Below, one piece after another: positions 1-5,703 of a DNA stretch of 5,703 nucleotides. The first letter of the stretch is position 1. Each line of letters opens with the position of its first letter. Source of the DNA: an uncultured Rickettsiales bacterium (GTDB lineage: Bacteria > Pseudomonadota > Alphaproteobacteria > Rickettsiales > UBA1997). Both the position numbers and the translations under genes were made by a program. The DNA lies in assembly GCA_951800555.1 (NCBI GenBank), contig CATOJU010000074.1, positions 1 to 5,703 of the forward strand, given 5' to 3'. Under the pieces are notes generated by a model. The model ran no database searches and was not told the origin of the DNA. It worked only from the letters and a program-made list of their open reading frames with translations.

Positions 1-783
1 AAGCTTAAAGCCTTCTTTTAAAAATATTTTTTCAACATCAATTTTTTGACCTTTTCCTATTTCAAAATAAAGTCTTGTATTTTTTTTACAATTTTTTTTA
101 ATATTTTTTGCTATATATCTATAACAATCTAATCCATCCAAGCCGCCATCTAAAGCTAAAATGGGGTCGAATAATTTTACATCTTTACTTAAATTATTTA
201 TTTCATTTGTTTTTATATAGGGAGGATTAGAAATTATAATATCAAATTTATCTTCTACTTCATCATTCCAATTACTTTTTAATGTATTAAAATTTTTTAG
301 ATTCAATAGTTGCTTTGCATTTCTTTTGATTATTTTTAAAGCTTCATCATTTATATCTACCGCCAAACCACTAGAATTTTTAAATATTTTTAAAATGGTT
401 AGAATAAGACAACCACTGCCACTGCCTAGATCCAATATTTTTAATTCATCATTTTTATTATGATTTTCCAAGATTAATTCAATAATACTTTCACTATCTG
501 GTCTTGGATCTAATACATTATTATCAACATAAAAATTATAATCCCAAAAATATTTATTATTTATTATTTTTGAAATTGGTTCATTATTTAATCTTCTTTC
601 TATCATATTTTGAAATCTATTAAGTTTTTCATTATCTAACATTTCTTGATAATAAAAAACCAAATCACCCACTTTTATATTTAAAATATGAGCTAACAAT
701 ATTTTACAATCTAAAAGTGGGCTTTCAAAATTTTTATTTTCTAATAATTTTTTATAATTGTTAAGAATTTCAATTATTTTCAT
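1..783 (-). CDS. prmC: Peptide chain release factor N5-glutamine methyltransferase PrmC (HemK), 3' end cut by window edge
   Basis: PrmC is a cytoplasmic SAM-dependent enzyme that methylates the glutamine of the GGQ motif in release factors RF1 and RF2, which speeds translation termination. Reading from ATG at 783 gives 261 open codons to base 1 with no stop; the family is usually about 280 residues, so roughly the last 20 are missing. Seen in the sequence: an N-terminal helical part (1-75), the family segment EPISKIINNKYFW (68-80), LDPRPDSE (91-98), SAM-binding motif I ILDLGSGSG (116-124), acidic motif AVDIN (141-145), the catalytic NPPY (186-189) that grips the target glutamine, and EIGKGQ (241-246). 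The DPRPDSE form is typical of Alphaproteobacteria. The start overlaps the upstream gene's stop as ATGA, which supports this start and suggests translational coupling. No strong Shine-Dalgarno is visible. The usual partner prfA is not in the window. Family assignment is very secure; the NPPY and PRPxxE motifs separate it from other N5-glutamine methyltransferases poorly, and PrmB is the only realistic alternative. Confidence 0.95.
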   Translation of the reverse strand, partial: MKIIEILNNYKKLLENKNFESPLLDCKILLAHILNIKVGDLVFYYQEMLDNEKLNRFQNMIERRLNNEPISKIINNKYFWDYNFYVDNNVLDPRPDSESIIELILENHNKNDELKILDLGSGSGCLILTILKIFKNSSGLAVDINDEALKIIKRNAKQLLNLKNFNTLKSNWNDEVEDKFDIIISNPPYIKTNEINNLSKDVKLFDPILALDGGLDGLDCYRYIAKNIKKNCKKNTRLYFEIGKGQKIDVEKIFLKEGFKL

Positions 784-1823
784 CTTTTGTAGAACATATT
801 TTTCATTATTTCATTAATATTAACGTTATTTATTAATAGTAATTTGTTTAATGAATTACCAATAACTTTATAGTATTTATTATTTTCTGTATTTTTATCA
901 CTTTCTGGTGCTAATTCTAGTATTTGTATAAAACTACTAATTTTATTTTTATTTACAAAATGGTAAATATCTTTATTGTTTATGGCACGAATTAAAGAAT
1001 TATAATTTTTAATTTCCAATTCAGTATCAATAGTTAAATTTTTTGTTAAACGATCTGCATTAAAATTTCCTTTTAATTCTATAGCATAATTATTAGATAT
1101 ATCATTATAAATAAAAGTATCTATTAAATTAGTTACAGAAATAATTTCTTTTGTTGAATCAAGCTCTTTTATATTAGAAACTACAATTTCAATATTACTT
1201 TCACTTTCAAATTCTTCATCATTTAATTTTGTAGTTATTTTATCTATATTAAACCTTGATGTCATATTAACATATTCGTCGGATGCTACTTTGATTGTTC
1301 TAAAAGTCATATTCATAAACTTTGAAACTATTTTATTATTGTTAGATTTACTTTCAAGAGTAATTTGGTCTGCCGCTGAATCTATATTATCAATCCCTAA
1401 ATTTTTATTTAATGATAAATTAATATAATTTTTGCCAAATAATATATCTAATTTCTGTTTTTGAAAATTATTTAAAGTTGCTTTTTCTGGTAAAATTATA
1501 TTAACATCTTTTGTAAACATTGATTTTTTAACGATTAAATCATTGAATTCAAAATTCATTTTACCATCTTCCGTTTCTAGCTTTATGTTAAAATTAGAAA
1601 ACTTTATTTTTACAAAAATTGGTGTTGGTATTATATTTAATTTTTTATAACTTATTTCAACATAATTATTATTAATATTTTCAATACCTTTTACTATTTT
1701 TTTCTTAATTTTTATAGTAATAGTAAAATATGTAATTAATAGTAATAACAATATTGATACAAATATTAGAAAAATTATATTTAAATTATTTTTTTCTTCA
1801 AAATCTTTTCTTTCTACTCTCAT
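780..1823 (-). CDS. Membrane-anchored envelope protein, DUF2125-like, function unknown
   Basis: This 347-residue protein has a charged N-terminus (MRVERKDFEEK), one strongly hydrophobic segment at about residues 14-36 and then a long soluble region, so a single-pass inner-membrane anchor with a periplasmic body is the likely topology. No catalytic motif is visible. The part after the anchor ('ISYKKLNIIPTPIFVKIKF', about 57-75, followed by short alternating polar/hydrophobic stretches) resembles the start of alphaproteobacterial DUF2125 proteins, which are thought to be beta-rich and periplasmic; this is recognition by pattern, not a search result. An AsmA-like or LptC-like envelope protein is the main alternative. 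A Shine-Dalgarno-like AGGGA sits 5 nt before ATG. The stop TGA overlaps the prmC start by 4 nt, and the gene begins 21 nt after the NlpD-like gene, so it is almost certainly co-transcribed with both. I am sure of the gene and topology, not of the family. Confidence 0.85.
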   Translation of the reverse strand: MRVERKDFEEKNNLNIIFLIFVSILLLLLITYFTITIKIKKKIVKGIENINNNYVEISYKKLNIIPTPIFVKIKFSNFNIKLETEDGKMNFEFNDLIVKKSMFTKDVNIILPEKATLNNFQKQKLDILFGKNYINLSLNKNLGIDNIDSAADQITLESKSNNNKIVSKFMNMTFRTIKVASDEYVNMTSRFNIDKITTKLNDEEFESESNIEIVVSNIKELDSTKEIISVTNLIDTFIYNDISNNYAIELKGNFNADRLTKNLTIDTELEIKNYNSLIRAINNKDIYHFVNKNKISSFIQILELAPESDKNTENNKYYKVIGNSLNKLLLINNVNINEIMKNMFYKR

Positions 1824-1844
1824 AGATTTCCCTTTAATTTATAA
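1824..1844 (-). promoter_or_regulatory. Shine-Dalgarno-like site of the DUF2125-like gene
   Basis: The minus strand reads AAAGGGAAATCT immediately before ATG at 1823. AGGGA (1829-1833) lies 5 nt from the start codon. It is the clearest ribosome-binding signal in the window; the other four genes are preceded by A/T runs with no good match. It supports the chosen start of the downstream gene. Confidence 0.5.
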
Positions 1845-3203
1845 TTAATTATTAGTTAAATACTTTAATGGATCCATTGCAACTTTTCCTTTTCTAATAG
1901 CAAAGTATAATTGTGGTTCATTAACATTTCCAGTTTTTCCAACAGTAGCTATAATCTGTCCTTTATTAACTTTTTCCTTAACTTTAACATTCATAGTTTC
2001 GCAATGTCCATAAATAGATAACCATCCATTATTATGTTTTATAATAATCATATTACCATAACCCTTTAATTCATTACCAGCGTAGGCAACTTCTCCATCA
2101 TCTGTTGCTAGTATATTTGTTCCTTGATTAGCTTTAATATTTATTGCATCGCTATATTCACCATTTTGTTGCTTTCCAAATTTTTTTATAATTGTACCTT
2201 TAGTAGGCCATATAAATAATTTTTCAACATTATTATTTTCATAATAATTATTATAATTAATTGATTCTGTTTTTTTAGTTTTATTTTCTAAATTTGTACT
2301 TTTGTTTTCTTTTATTTTATTTGATTTATCATTGTATGCAATAATATTACTACTATTTCTATTATTTAAATATAATTTTTGACCAACATATATACTATAT
2401 GGTTTTTTTAAATTATTATATTTAACTAATTCTGTAAATTTTATATTATTTCTTTTAGATATACTAAATAAATTATCACCTTTTTGAACTATATAATAAT
2501 TTGAATTTTCTTCATTATTTAATAAATTACTTGAAGGTACTTTTATTTTTTGTCCTACATAAACTTTATAGGGAGGTTTTATATTATTTATTTCAGCTAA
2601 TTCCCTTAAAGTAATACCACTATTAAATGATATTCTTGTCAAATTATCACCAGGTTTTATAGTTACTGTTTTATAGGTTTTTTTAATTTGATTATTAACT
2701 AAATTTTCTTCATTAGTATTTTCTTGACTATAAACTTTTATTTTTTGATTAATATATATATTATATGGCGCCTTTATTTTATTTAGTTCAGCTATTTCTG
2801 CTAAAGTCATATTATATTTTCTTGATATACTTAATAAACTATCACCTTTTTGAGCTTCAACTATTTTTATACTCTTTCCTTTTTTACTATTGTTAATTGT
2901 ATTATATTTTTTTTCATATTTTTCAATTTCGTTATAGTCTTCTTCATAGTCATTATCAAATTTGTCTTGATAATAATTCTCAGTTTCATTTAAATCTCTA
3001 ACAACTCTATTATTTGCTGTTTTTACATAAGTTCCCTTCATATAACTTGGCTGTAAATTATTATTATATCTATTGACAGCTCTTAGTGTTGTCGAATTAT
3101 TATTATTTTTTTCTTTATAATTTATTTTTGCAGCTTCTTGTATACAAGATGTTAAAAAAATTGGAGTAAAAATAATAACAAAATTTTTTGTAAAATGTAA
3201 CAT
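1845..3203 (-). CDS. nlpD: NlpD-like lipoprotein: three LysM domains plus degenerate LytM/M23 domain (amidase activator)
   Basis: A 452-residue outer-envelope lipoprotein. The N-terminus MLHFTKNFVIIFTPIFLTSC is a signal peptide with lipobox LTSC (acylated Cys20). A low-complexity Asn/Tyr/acidic linker (about 25-110) follows, then three LysM peptidoglycan-binding domains at about 113-158, 179-222 and 236-279, a second Asn/Lys-rich linker (280-328), and a C-terminal LytM/M23 domain at 331-447. The latter closely matches the NlpD pattern, e.g. YAGNELKGYGNMIIIKH (374-390) and a final NPLRYL-like DPLKYL. The zinc ligands of active M23 peptidases are mostly gone: the HxxxD region reads YSDAIN (350-355) and the HxH motif reads QLY (431-433); only H400 remains. 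Known NlpD/EnvC proteins of this type do not cut peptidoglycan but activate N-acetylmuramyl-L-alanine amidases at the division septum, which is the inferred role here. Three LysM domains are more than the single one of E. coli NlpD. It starts 16 nt after the LpoA-type gene. Rickettsial lppB or Caulobacter DipM-type naming is an alternative. Confidence 0.93.
   Translation of the reverse strand: MLHFTKNFVIIFTPIFLTSCIQEAAKINYKEKNNNNSTTLRAVNRYNNNLQPSYMKGTYVKTANNRVVRDLNETENYYQDKFDNDYEEDYNEIEKYEKKYNTINNSKKGKSIKIVEAQKGDSLLSISRKYNMTLAEIAELNKIKAPYNIYINQKIKVYSQENTNEENLVNNQIKKTYKTVTIKPGDNLTRISFNSGITLRELAEINNIKPPYKVYVGQKIKVPSSNLLNNEENSNYYIVQKGDNLFSISKRNNIKFTELVKYNNLKKPYSIYVGQKLYLNNRNSSNIIAYNDKSNKIKENKSTNLENKTKKTESINYNNYYENNNVEKLFIWPTKGTIIKKFGKQQNGEYSDAINIKANQGTNILATDDGEVAYAGNELKGYGNMIIIKHNNGWLSIYGHCETMNVKVKEKVNKGQIIATVGKTGNVNEPQLYFAIRKGKVAMDPLKYLTNN
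2367..2867 (-). repeat. Three tandem LysM-coding units inside the NlpD-like gene
   Basis: The units lie at about 2730-2867, 2538-2669 and 2367-2498. Each encodes G-D-(S/N)-L near its start and ends with (I/V)Y(I/V)(N/G)QK(I/L), with the central pattern 'LAEIAELNKIKAPY', 'LRELAEINNIKPPY' and 'FTELVKYNNLKKPY'. Units two and three share IYVGQK/VYVGQK, unit one has IYINQK. They are diverged protein-level repeats joined by 13-20 residue linkers rich in Asn and Glu, not an exact DNA repeat. Confidence 0.9.
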
Positions 3204-3219
3204 TTTATTTATTTTTTTA

Positions 3220-4515
3220 TTAATAATTTAAAAATTCTTGATTTGTATCAATAACAATTTTTTCTTTATTTTGTAATTGTAAAACATATAATTTTCTTTC
3301 TACTAAACCATTTGGTAAAAATCTAAATTTTCCATCTATACCGTCAAAACCATTTGGATTCAAAATTGCTTTTTTATCTAAAACAAATCCTTTATTATTT
3401 TTTGTAAAAAGGTCATCAATTATTTTTACTAAATCATATACCATTGATCCTATTTTTATAGGTTTTTTTCTATAAAAATTCAAATAACTATCGGCAAAAT
3501 TTTTATATTTTTCTGGATTAGCCCCAACAAAAATAGCATTATCCATATATGGATTTACTGTAATATTATCATCGCCATCTAATTTTGAAGTACCAATTAA
3601 TTGCACATGTCTACTATCTTTTTGGACTACATATAGTAAATTTGCAATTTGTTCAGCTGCTCTTCCTCCTTCAGCAATAAATAAACATTGTGGATATATT
3701 TTTTCATCTTCTTTTATTATTAATTCTGTATTTTCTTCTATTCCCAAAATTTTTTGTTCAAGTTTTTTCTTTTCATAATTTTCATATAAAGTTTGTGGAA
3801 CTTCGTAGAAATTTGTTAAATCACTTATTTTTGTTATTAAATTTTTATCACTTGAATCATAATATTCACTTTTTATTAATAAACCATCTTTGTTTAATAT
3901 TGTACTTCTTAATATTTTATTCATTAAAGCGCCGTATGTAGTATTTGGCATTAAAGCAACATAATTGAAAAAATCGCTTTGAGTCATATATGATATCAAA
4001 GTTTGAAGTTCTTGTTCAGGAATAGATCCAGTTACAAATACATTAGGTGTATTTATTAATTCTTGATCGTTTGACAAAGAAAAAGCGACTAACTCATTTT
4101 TAATTAATATTTTTTTAATAGCTTTAGTTTCGGCACTAAATAATGGACCGATTACAACATCTATTCCATCTTCGATAGCTCTATTTATAGCATTAACGGC
4201 CCCAAAAGTTGTCCCTTCTGTATTATAGACTTTTAATACAATATTTTTTTTATTATTTTCAAATAAAGATAATTGAATGCTATTTAATAGTGATTCACCA
4301 ATTCCTTTTAATTGTCCTGATAATGGCAATAAAACTGCTACTCTTAATTTATTTTCTATACTTTTTTCATAATTATCAATGGTATTATCGTAAAAATTGT
4401 AATAGCCTTCTTCTACTTTTTCTCTTTTTATAAAATAATTTACCTGATTTTTGCAAGATGCAATAAACAGAATAAATAAACTAATAAAAATTGTTTTACA
4501 CTTTGTAAATTTCAT
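3220..4515 (-). CDS. LpoA/YraM-type penicillin-binding protein activator lipoprotein
   Basis: A 431-residue lipoprotein with a type-1 periplasmic-binding fold of the LpoA/YraM (LppC) group, whose enterobacterial member activates the peptidoglycan synthase PBP1a from the outer membrane. Seen: signal peptide MKFTKCKTIFISLFILFIASC with lipobox IASC (Cys21), then the hallmark RVAVLLPLSG (58-67) and GESLLNSIQLSLFE (73-86), DVVIGPLFSAET (119-130), CLFIAEGG (277-284), a mid-to-late block with AIFVGANPEKYKNFADSY (327-344) and GSMVYDLVKI (356-365), and near the C-terminus GFDGIDGKFRF (389-399). It lacks the large N-terminal TPR-like domain of E. coli LpoA, as is usual in Alphaproteobacteria. I chose ATG at 4515; TTG at 4521 would add two residues (M-V) and an in-frame TAA lies just upstream of it. 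Neither has a clear Shine-Dalgarno. It heads the four-gene run behind a candidate promoter, 16 nt before the NlpD-like gene. A solute-binding lipoprotein is the weaker alternative. The divergent rsmI gene often seen beside it is absent here. Confidence 0.92.
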   Translation of the reverse strand: MKFTKCKTIFISLFILFIASCKNQVNYFIKREKVEEGYYNFYDNTIDNYEKSIENKLRVAVLLPLSGQLKGIGESLLNSIQLSLFENNKKNIVLKVYNTEGTTFGAVNAINRAIEDGIDVVIGPLFSAETKAIKKILIKNELVAFSLSNDQELINTPNVFVTGSIPEQELQTLISYMTQSDFFNYVALMPNTTYGALMNKILRSTILNKDGLLIKSEYYDSSDKNLITKISDLTNFYEVPQTLYENYEKKKLEQKILGIEENTELIIKEDEKIYPQCLFIAEGGRAAEQIANLLYVVQKDSRHVQLIGTSKLDGDDNITVNPYMDNAIFVGANPEKYKNFADSYLNFYRKKPIKIGSMVYDLVKIIDDLFTKNNKGFVLDKKAILNPNGFDGIDGKFRFLPNGLVERKLYVLQLQNKEKIVIDTNQEFLNY

Positions 4516-4550
4516 TACCAAATGATTAAGTATTTGTATAAATTAATATA

Positions 4551-4578
4551 ATTATAAAGCTATAAAAAAAATATTCAA
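4551..4578 (-). promoter_or_regulatory. Candidate sigma-70 promoter of the LpoA/NlpD/DUF2125/prmC run
   Basis: On the minus strand TTGAAT (4573-4578) and a perfect TATAAT (4551-4556) are separated by 16 bp. Transcription would start near 4544, leaving a leader of about 30 nt before ATG at 4515. Placement directly ahead of the first gene of the run supports it. In DNA this AT-rich, -10-like hexamers arise often by chance, so the spaced -35 match is the main argument. Confidence 0.45.
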
Positions 4579-4664
4579 GAGTTTTTTTGGATAAACTGAT
4601 ATCATTCATCACTTCCTTTATATTTATTGTATTAATAATTTCTTAATATTAAACAACCCCAATG

Positions 4665-4773
4665 TAAAATGTTTGGTATTACAAAATTTATATTTAGATA
4701 TGTTTATATAAAATTATAAATAATAAATATAGATTTATTTTTGCTCTAACCCAAATAGTACCAAATATTTTTA
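4665..4773. repeat. Imperfect inverted repeat with an 80-base loop
   Basis: TAAAATGTTTGGTA (4665-4678) is nearly the reverse complement of TACCAAATATTTTTA (4759-4773), with one single-base gap and one mismatch (G-U pairable in RNA). The right arm is also half of a short direct repeat: CCAAATAGTA followed by CCAAATATTT (4751-4770). G/C-containing matches are rare in this background, which makes the pair noticeable, but the spacing is long and chance cannot be excluded. Confidence 0.35.
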
Positions 4774-4775
4774 GA

Positions 4776-4825
4776 ATAAAAATTATATTCGATTATTAAG
4801 TATAAAAAATTTTTTAAAACGAATA
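4776..4825 (-). terminator. Weak candidate terminator after the barrel gene
   Basis: About 30 nt after the stop of the barrel gene, TATTCG and CGAATA (4820-4825 and 4786-4791) can pair across 28 nt that also contain the palindrome TAAAAAATTTTTTA (4803-4816). The predicted transcript then runs into TAATTTTTATT. The stem is short and poor in G/C, so this would be a weak intrinsic terminator at best. Confidence 0.3.
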
Positions 4826-4855
4826 ACCATTTAATTTTTTCATTATTTAATAATA

Positions 4856-5686
4856 TTAAAATCTAATATTAAAATTAATTCCAAAACTATTATTATAATT
4901 TTTATTGATTATATAGGAAAAGCCAAAAGTAAAATCTAAATAATCATCAAATATTATAGTATTACCTAAGTTAAAATTATGAGATTCATTCATAATATTA
5001 CTATAATAATATGTTATGTATATTTTTTTATAATTTAAAATATGTTGATTATTATCTTTTTTATTAAAATCTTTATAATAATCATAGTTAAAGATTAGAA
5101 TAAAAGAATCACTTAGAATATTTTTACTATTAAAACCTAGATTCAGAGTATTTTTTAAGTTATTTCTATTTTTTATATAATTAATATAAAAATTATTTAT
5201 AAAATTATCATCATTAAATAAATAATTTACTCCTATTCCATATCTTTCATAAACATCACTAATAAAAGTTAATTTTAGGGGAATAAAATATTTTATATTA
5301 TTAAAATATAAAATGTTAAAAAATACGGAATTATTTAAATTATCGAAATTTTGATATTTAAAGTCAGTAATTTTCAATTTTAAATATATATTGTAAAAGT
5401 AATTTTCTTTGTCAACTATACTAAATTTTCTATTTAGATTATAGTTATAATTGTTATTATTTAGGTATTTTTCAAACCTATTTTTATTTATTGTGTTTTG
5501 TTTTATATATCCACCTATAGTTATTTTATCATTAAATCTTTGATAAAAGTCAATTTTATATTCACTTTTATATATACTTTTGCTTGAATAATAATATGCA
5601 TTAAATTTTATTTTGGCCATTGTTTTATTTTGGTTTATTAAAATTAATATAGAAGTAAATAATATTATATTATTTAATATATGCAT
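4856..5686 (-). CDS. Predicted outer-membrane beta-barrel protein, family not recognised
   Basis: A 276-residue protein with a signal peptide (MHILNNIILFTSILILINQNKTMA, cleavage likely near residue 24), no cysteine or tryptophan in the chain, and a very high content of Asn, Tyr, Phe, Ile and Lys. Alternating hydrophobic residues typical of membrane beta-strands are clear: F195/L197/F199/Y201/Y203; I222/I224/Y226/Y228; L250/F252/F254/F256/Y258/I260; and the last strand F268/I270/F272/I274/F276. The chain ends in the aromatic residue (Phe) expected of a BAM-inserted barrel. I count roughly 12-14 possible strands. No porin, OmpA, autotransporter or transporter motif was recognised, so a channel or surface-protein role is only inference. 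ATG at 5686 is the start because an in-frame TAA lies 12 nt upstream; no Shine-Dalgarno is seen. It is separated from the next genes by 340 bases and is probably its own transcript. Its G+C looks lower than that of its neighbours. Confidence 0.8.
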   Translation of the reverse strand: MHILNNIILFTSILILINQNKTMAKIKFNAYYYSSKSIYKSEYKIDFYQRFNDKITIGGYIKQNTINKNRFEKYLNNNNYNYNLNRKFSIVDKENYFYNIYLKLKITDFKYQNFDNLNNSVFFNILYFNNIKYFIPLKLTFISDVYERYGIGVNYLFNDDNFINNFYINYIKNRNNLKNTLNLGFNSKNILSDSFILIFNYDYYKDFNKKDNNQHILNYKKIYITYYYSNIMNESHNFNLGNTIIFDDYLDFTFGFSYIINKNYNNSFGINFNIRF

Positions 5687-5703
5687 ATTAATTGGAATTT
5701 ATT

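Larger units (their letters stand above)
4516..4855. other. 340-base non-coding gap between the barrel gene and the envelope operon
   Basis: No open reading frame longer than about 16 codons was noticed here, and no tRNA, SRP RNA, 6S or tmRNA signature was recognised on either strand. It holds, from the high-coordinate side, a weak candidate terminator for the barrel gene, an imperfect inverted repeat around TTTGGTA, and a candidate promoter for the LpoA-type gene. A small unannotated RNA is possible but only weakly suggested. Confidence 0.6.

Noticed and set aside
1..6. HindIII site AAGCTT exactly at the window start
   Set aside because: It might hint at a cloned fragment end, but a second AAGCTT occurs near 339 and nothing biological follows from it.
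1845..2213. Active zinc metallopeptidase of family M23
   Set aside because: The zinc-binding His and Asp residues are replaced, so catalytic activity is not supported.
3690..3941. Plus-strand open frame of 83 codons
   Set aside because: It lies opposite the LpoA-type gene and encodes only Leu/Phe/His-rich sequence, the usual complement of a Lys/Asn/Glu-rich reading frame.
4209..4433. Plus-strand open frame of 74 codons
   Set aside because: Also antisense to the conserved LpoA-type region; the hydrophobic, Leu/Tyr-rich product is a shadow of the real gene.
4516..4521. TTG start adding Met-Val to the LpoA-type protein
   Set aside because: The adjacent ATG at 4515 gives a standard lipoprotein signal peptide and neither start has a Shine-Dalgarno, so the commoner codon is preferred.
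4579..4598. Hairpin AGTTT...AAACT followed by a T run on the minus strand
   Set aside because: A five-pair, AT-rich stem with an 8-base loop overlaps the candidate -35 region and is too weak to call as a terminator.
4580..4640. SRP RNA or other structural RNA around GGAAGTGATGA on the minus strand
   Set aside because: Only a short GGAAG-like match; the surrounding stems and conserved loop sequences are not present.
1..5703. Recoded UGA or another altered genetic code, considered because of the extreme AT content
   Set aside because: Conserved Trp positions use TGG and a TGA ends the DUF2125-like gene in a classic ATGA overlap, so the standard code fits.

Overview
The window looks like a piece of a strongly AT-rich, Gram-negative alphaproteobacterial genome, most likely host-associated or genome-reduced (Rickettsiales/Holosporales-like or a similar lineage). 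Two sampled 60-base lines, counted by hand, gave 23% G+C (start of the window) and 12% (barrel gene). The alphaproteobacterial placement rests on the LDPRPDSE motif and the 'EPISK...KYFW' stretch of PrmC, and on an LpoA/YraM-type lipoprotein that lacks the long N-terminal helical domain of the enterobacterial protein. The genetic code appears standard: Trp is read from TGG (PrmC W80 and W172, NlpD-like W332 and W394) and TGA is used as a stop. No genus can be named from the sequence.

All five genes are on the minus strand, so transcription runs from high to low coordinates. First comes a 276-residue predicted outer-membrane beta-barrel (5686-4856) that I do not recognise. It is followed by a 340-base non-coding gap with a weak candidate terminator, an imperfect long-range inverted repeat, and a good candidate promoter (TTGAAT - 16 bp - TATAAT). 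A tight four-gene run follows: an LpoA/YraM-type penicillin-binding-protein activator lipoprotein (4515-3220), an NlpD-like lipoprotein with three LysM domains and a degenerate LytM/M23 domain (3203-1845), a single-pass membrane-anchored protein resembling DUF2125 (1823-780), and prmC, the release-factor glutamine methyltransferase (783-1, cut by the window edge). The gaps are 16 nt and 21 nt, then an ATGA overlap, so one operon is likely.

The first two genes of the run have a common theme: activation of peptidoglycan synthesis (LpoA type) and of peptidoglycan-cleaving amidases during division (NlpD type), both as lipoproteins. The third is probably also an envelope protein of unknown role. 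PrmC is a translation-termination factor and shares the transcript rather than the pathway. I found no tRNA, rRNA, CRISPR array, insertion sequence or phage gene. Nothing here is clearly a new defence or mobile system. The least understood parts are the barrel protein, the DUF2125-like protein and the 4.52-4.86 kb gap.
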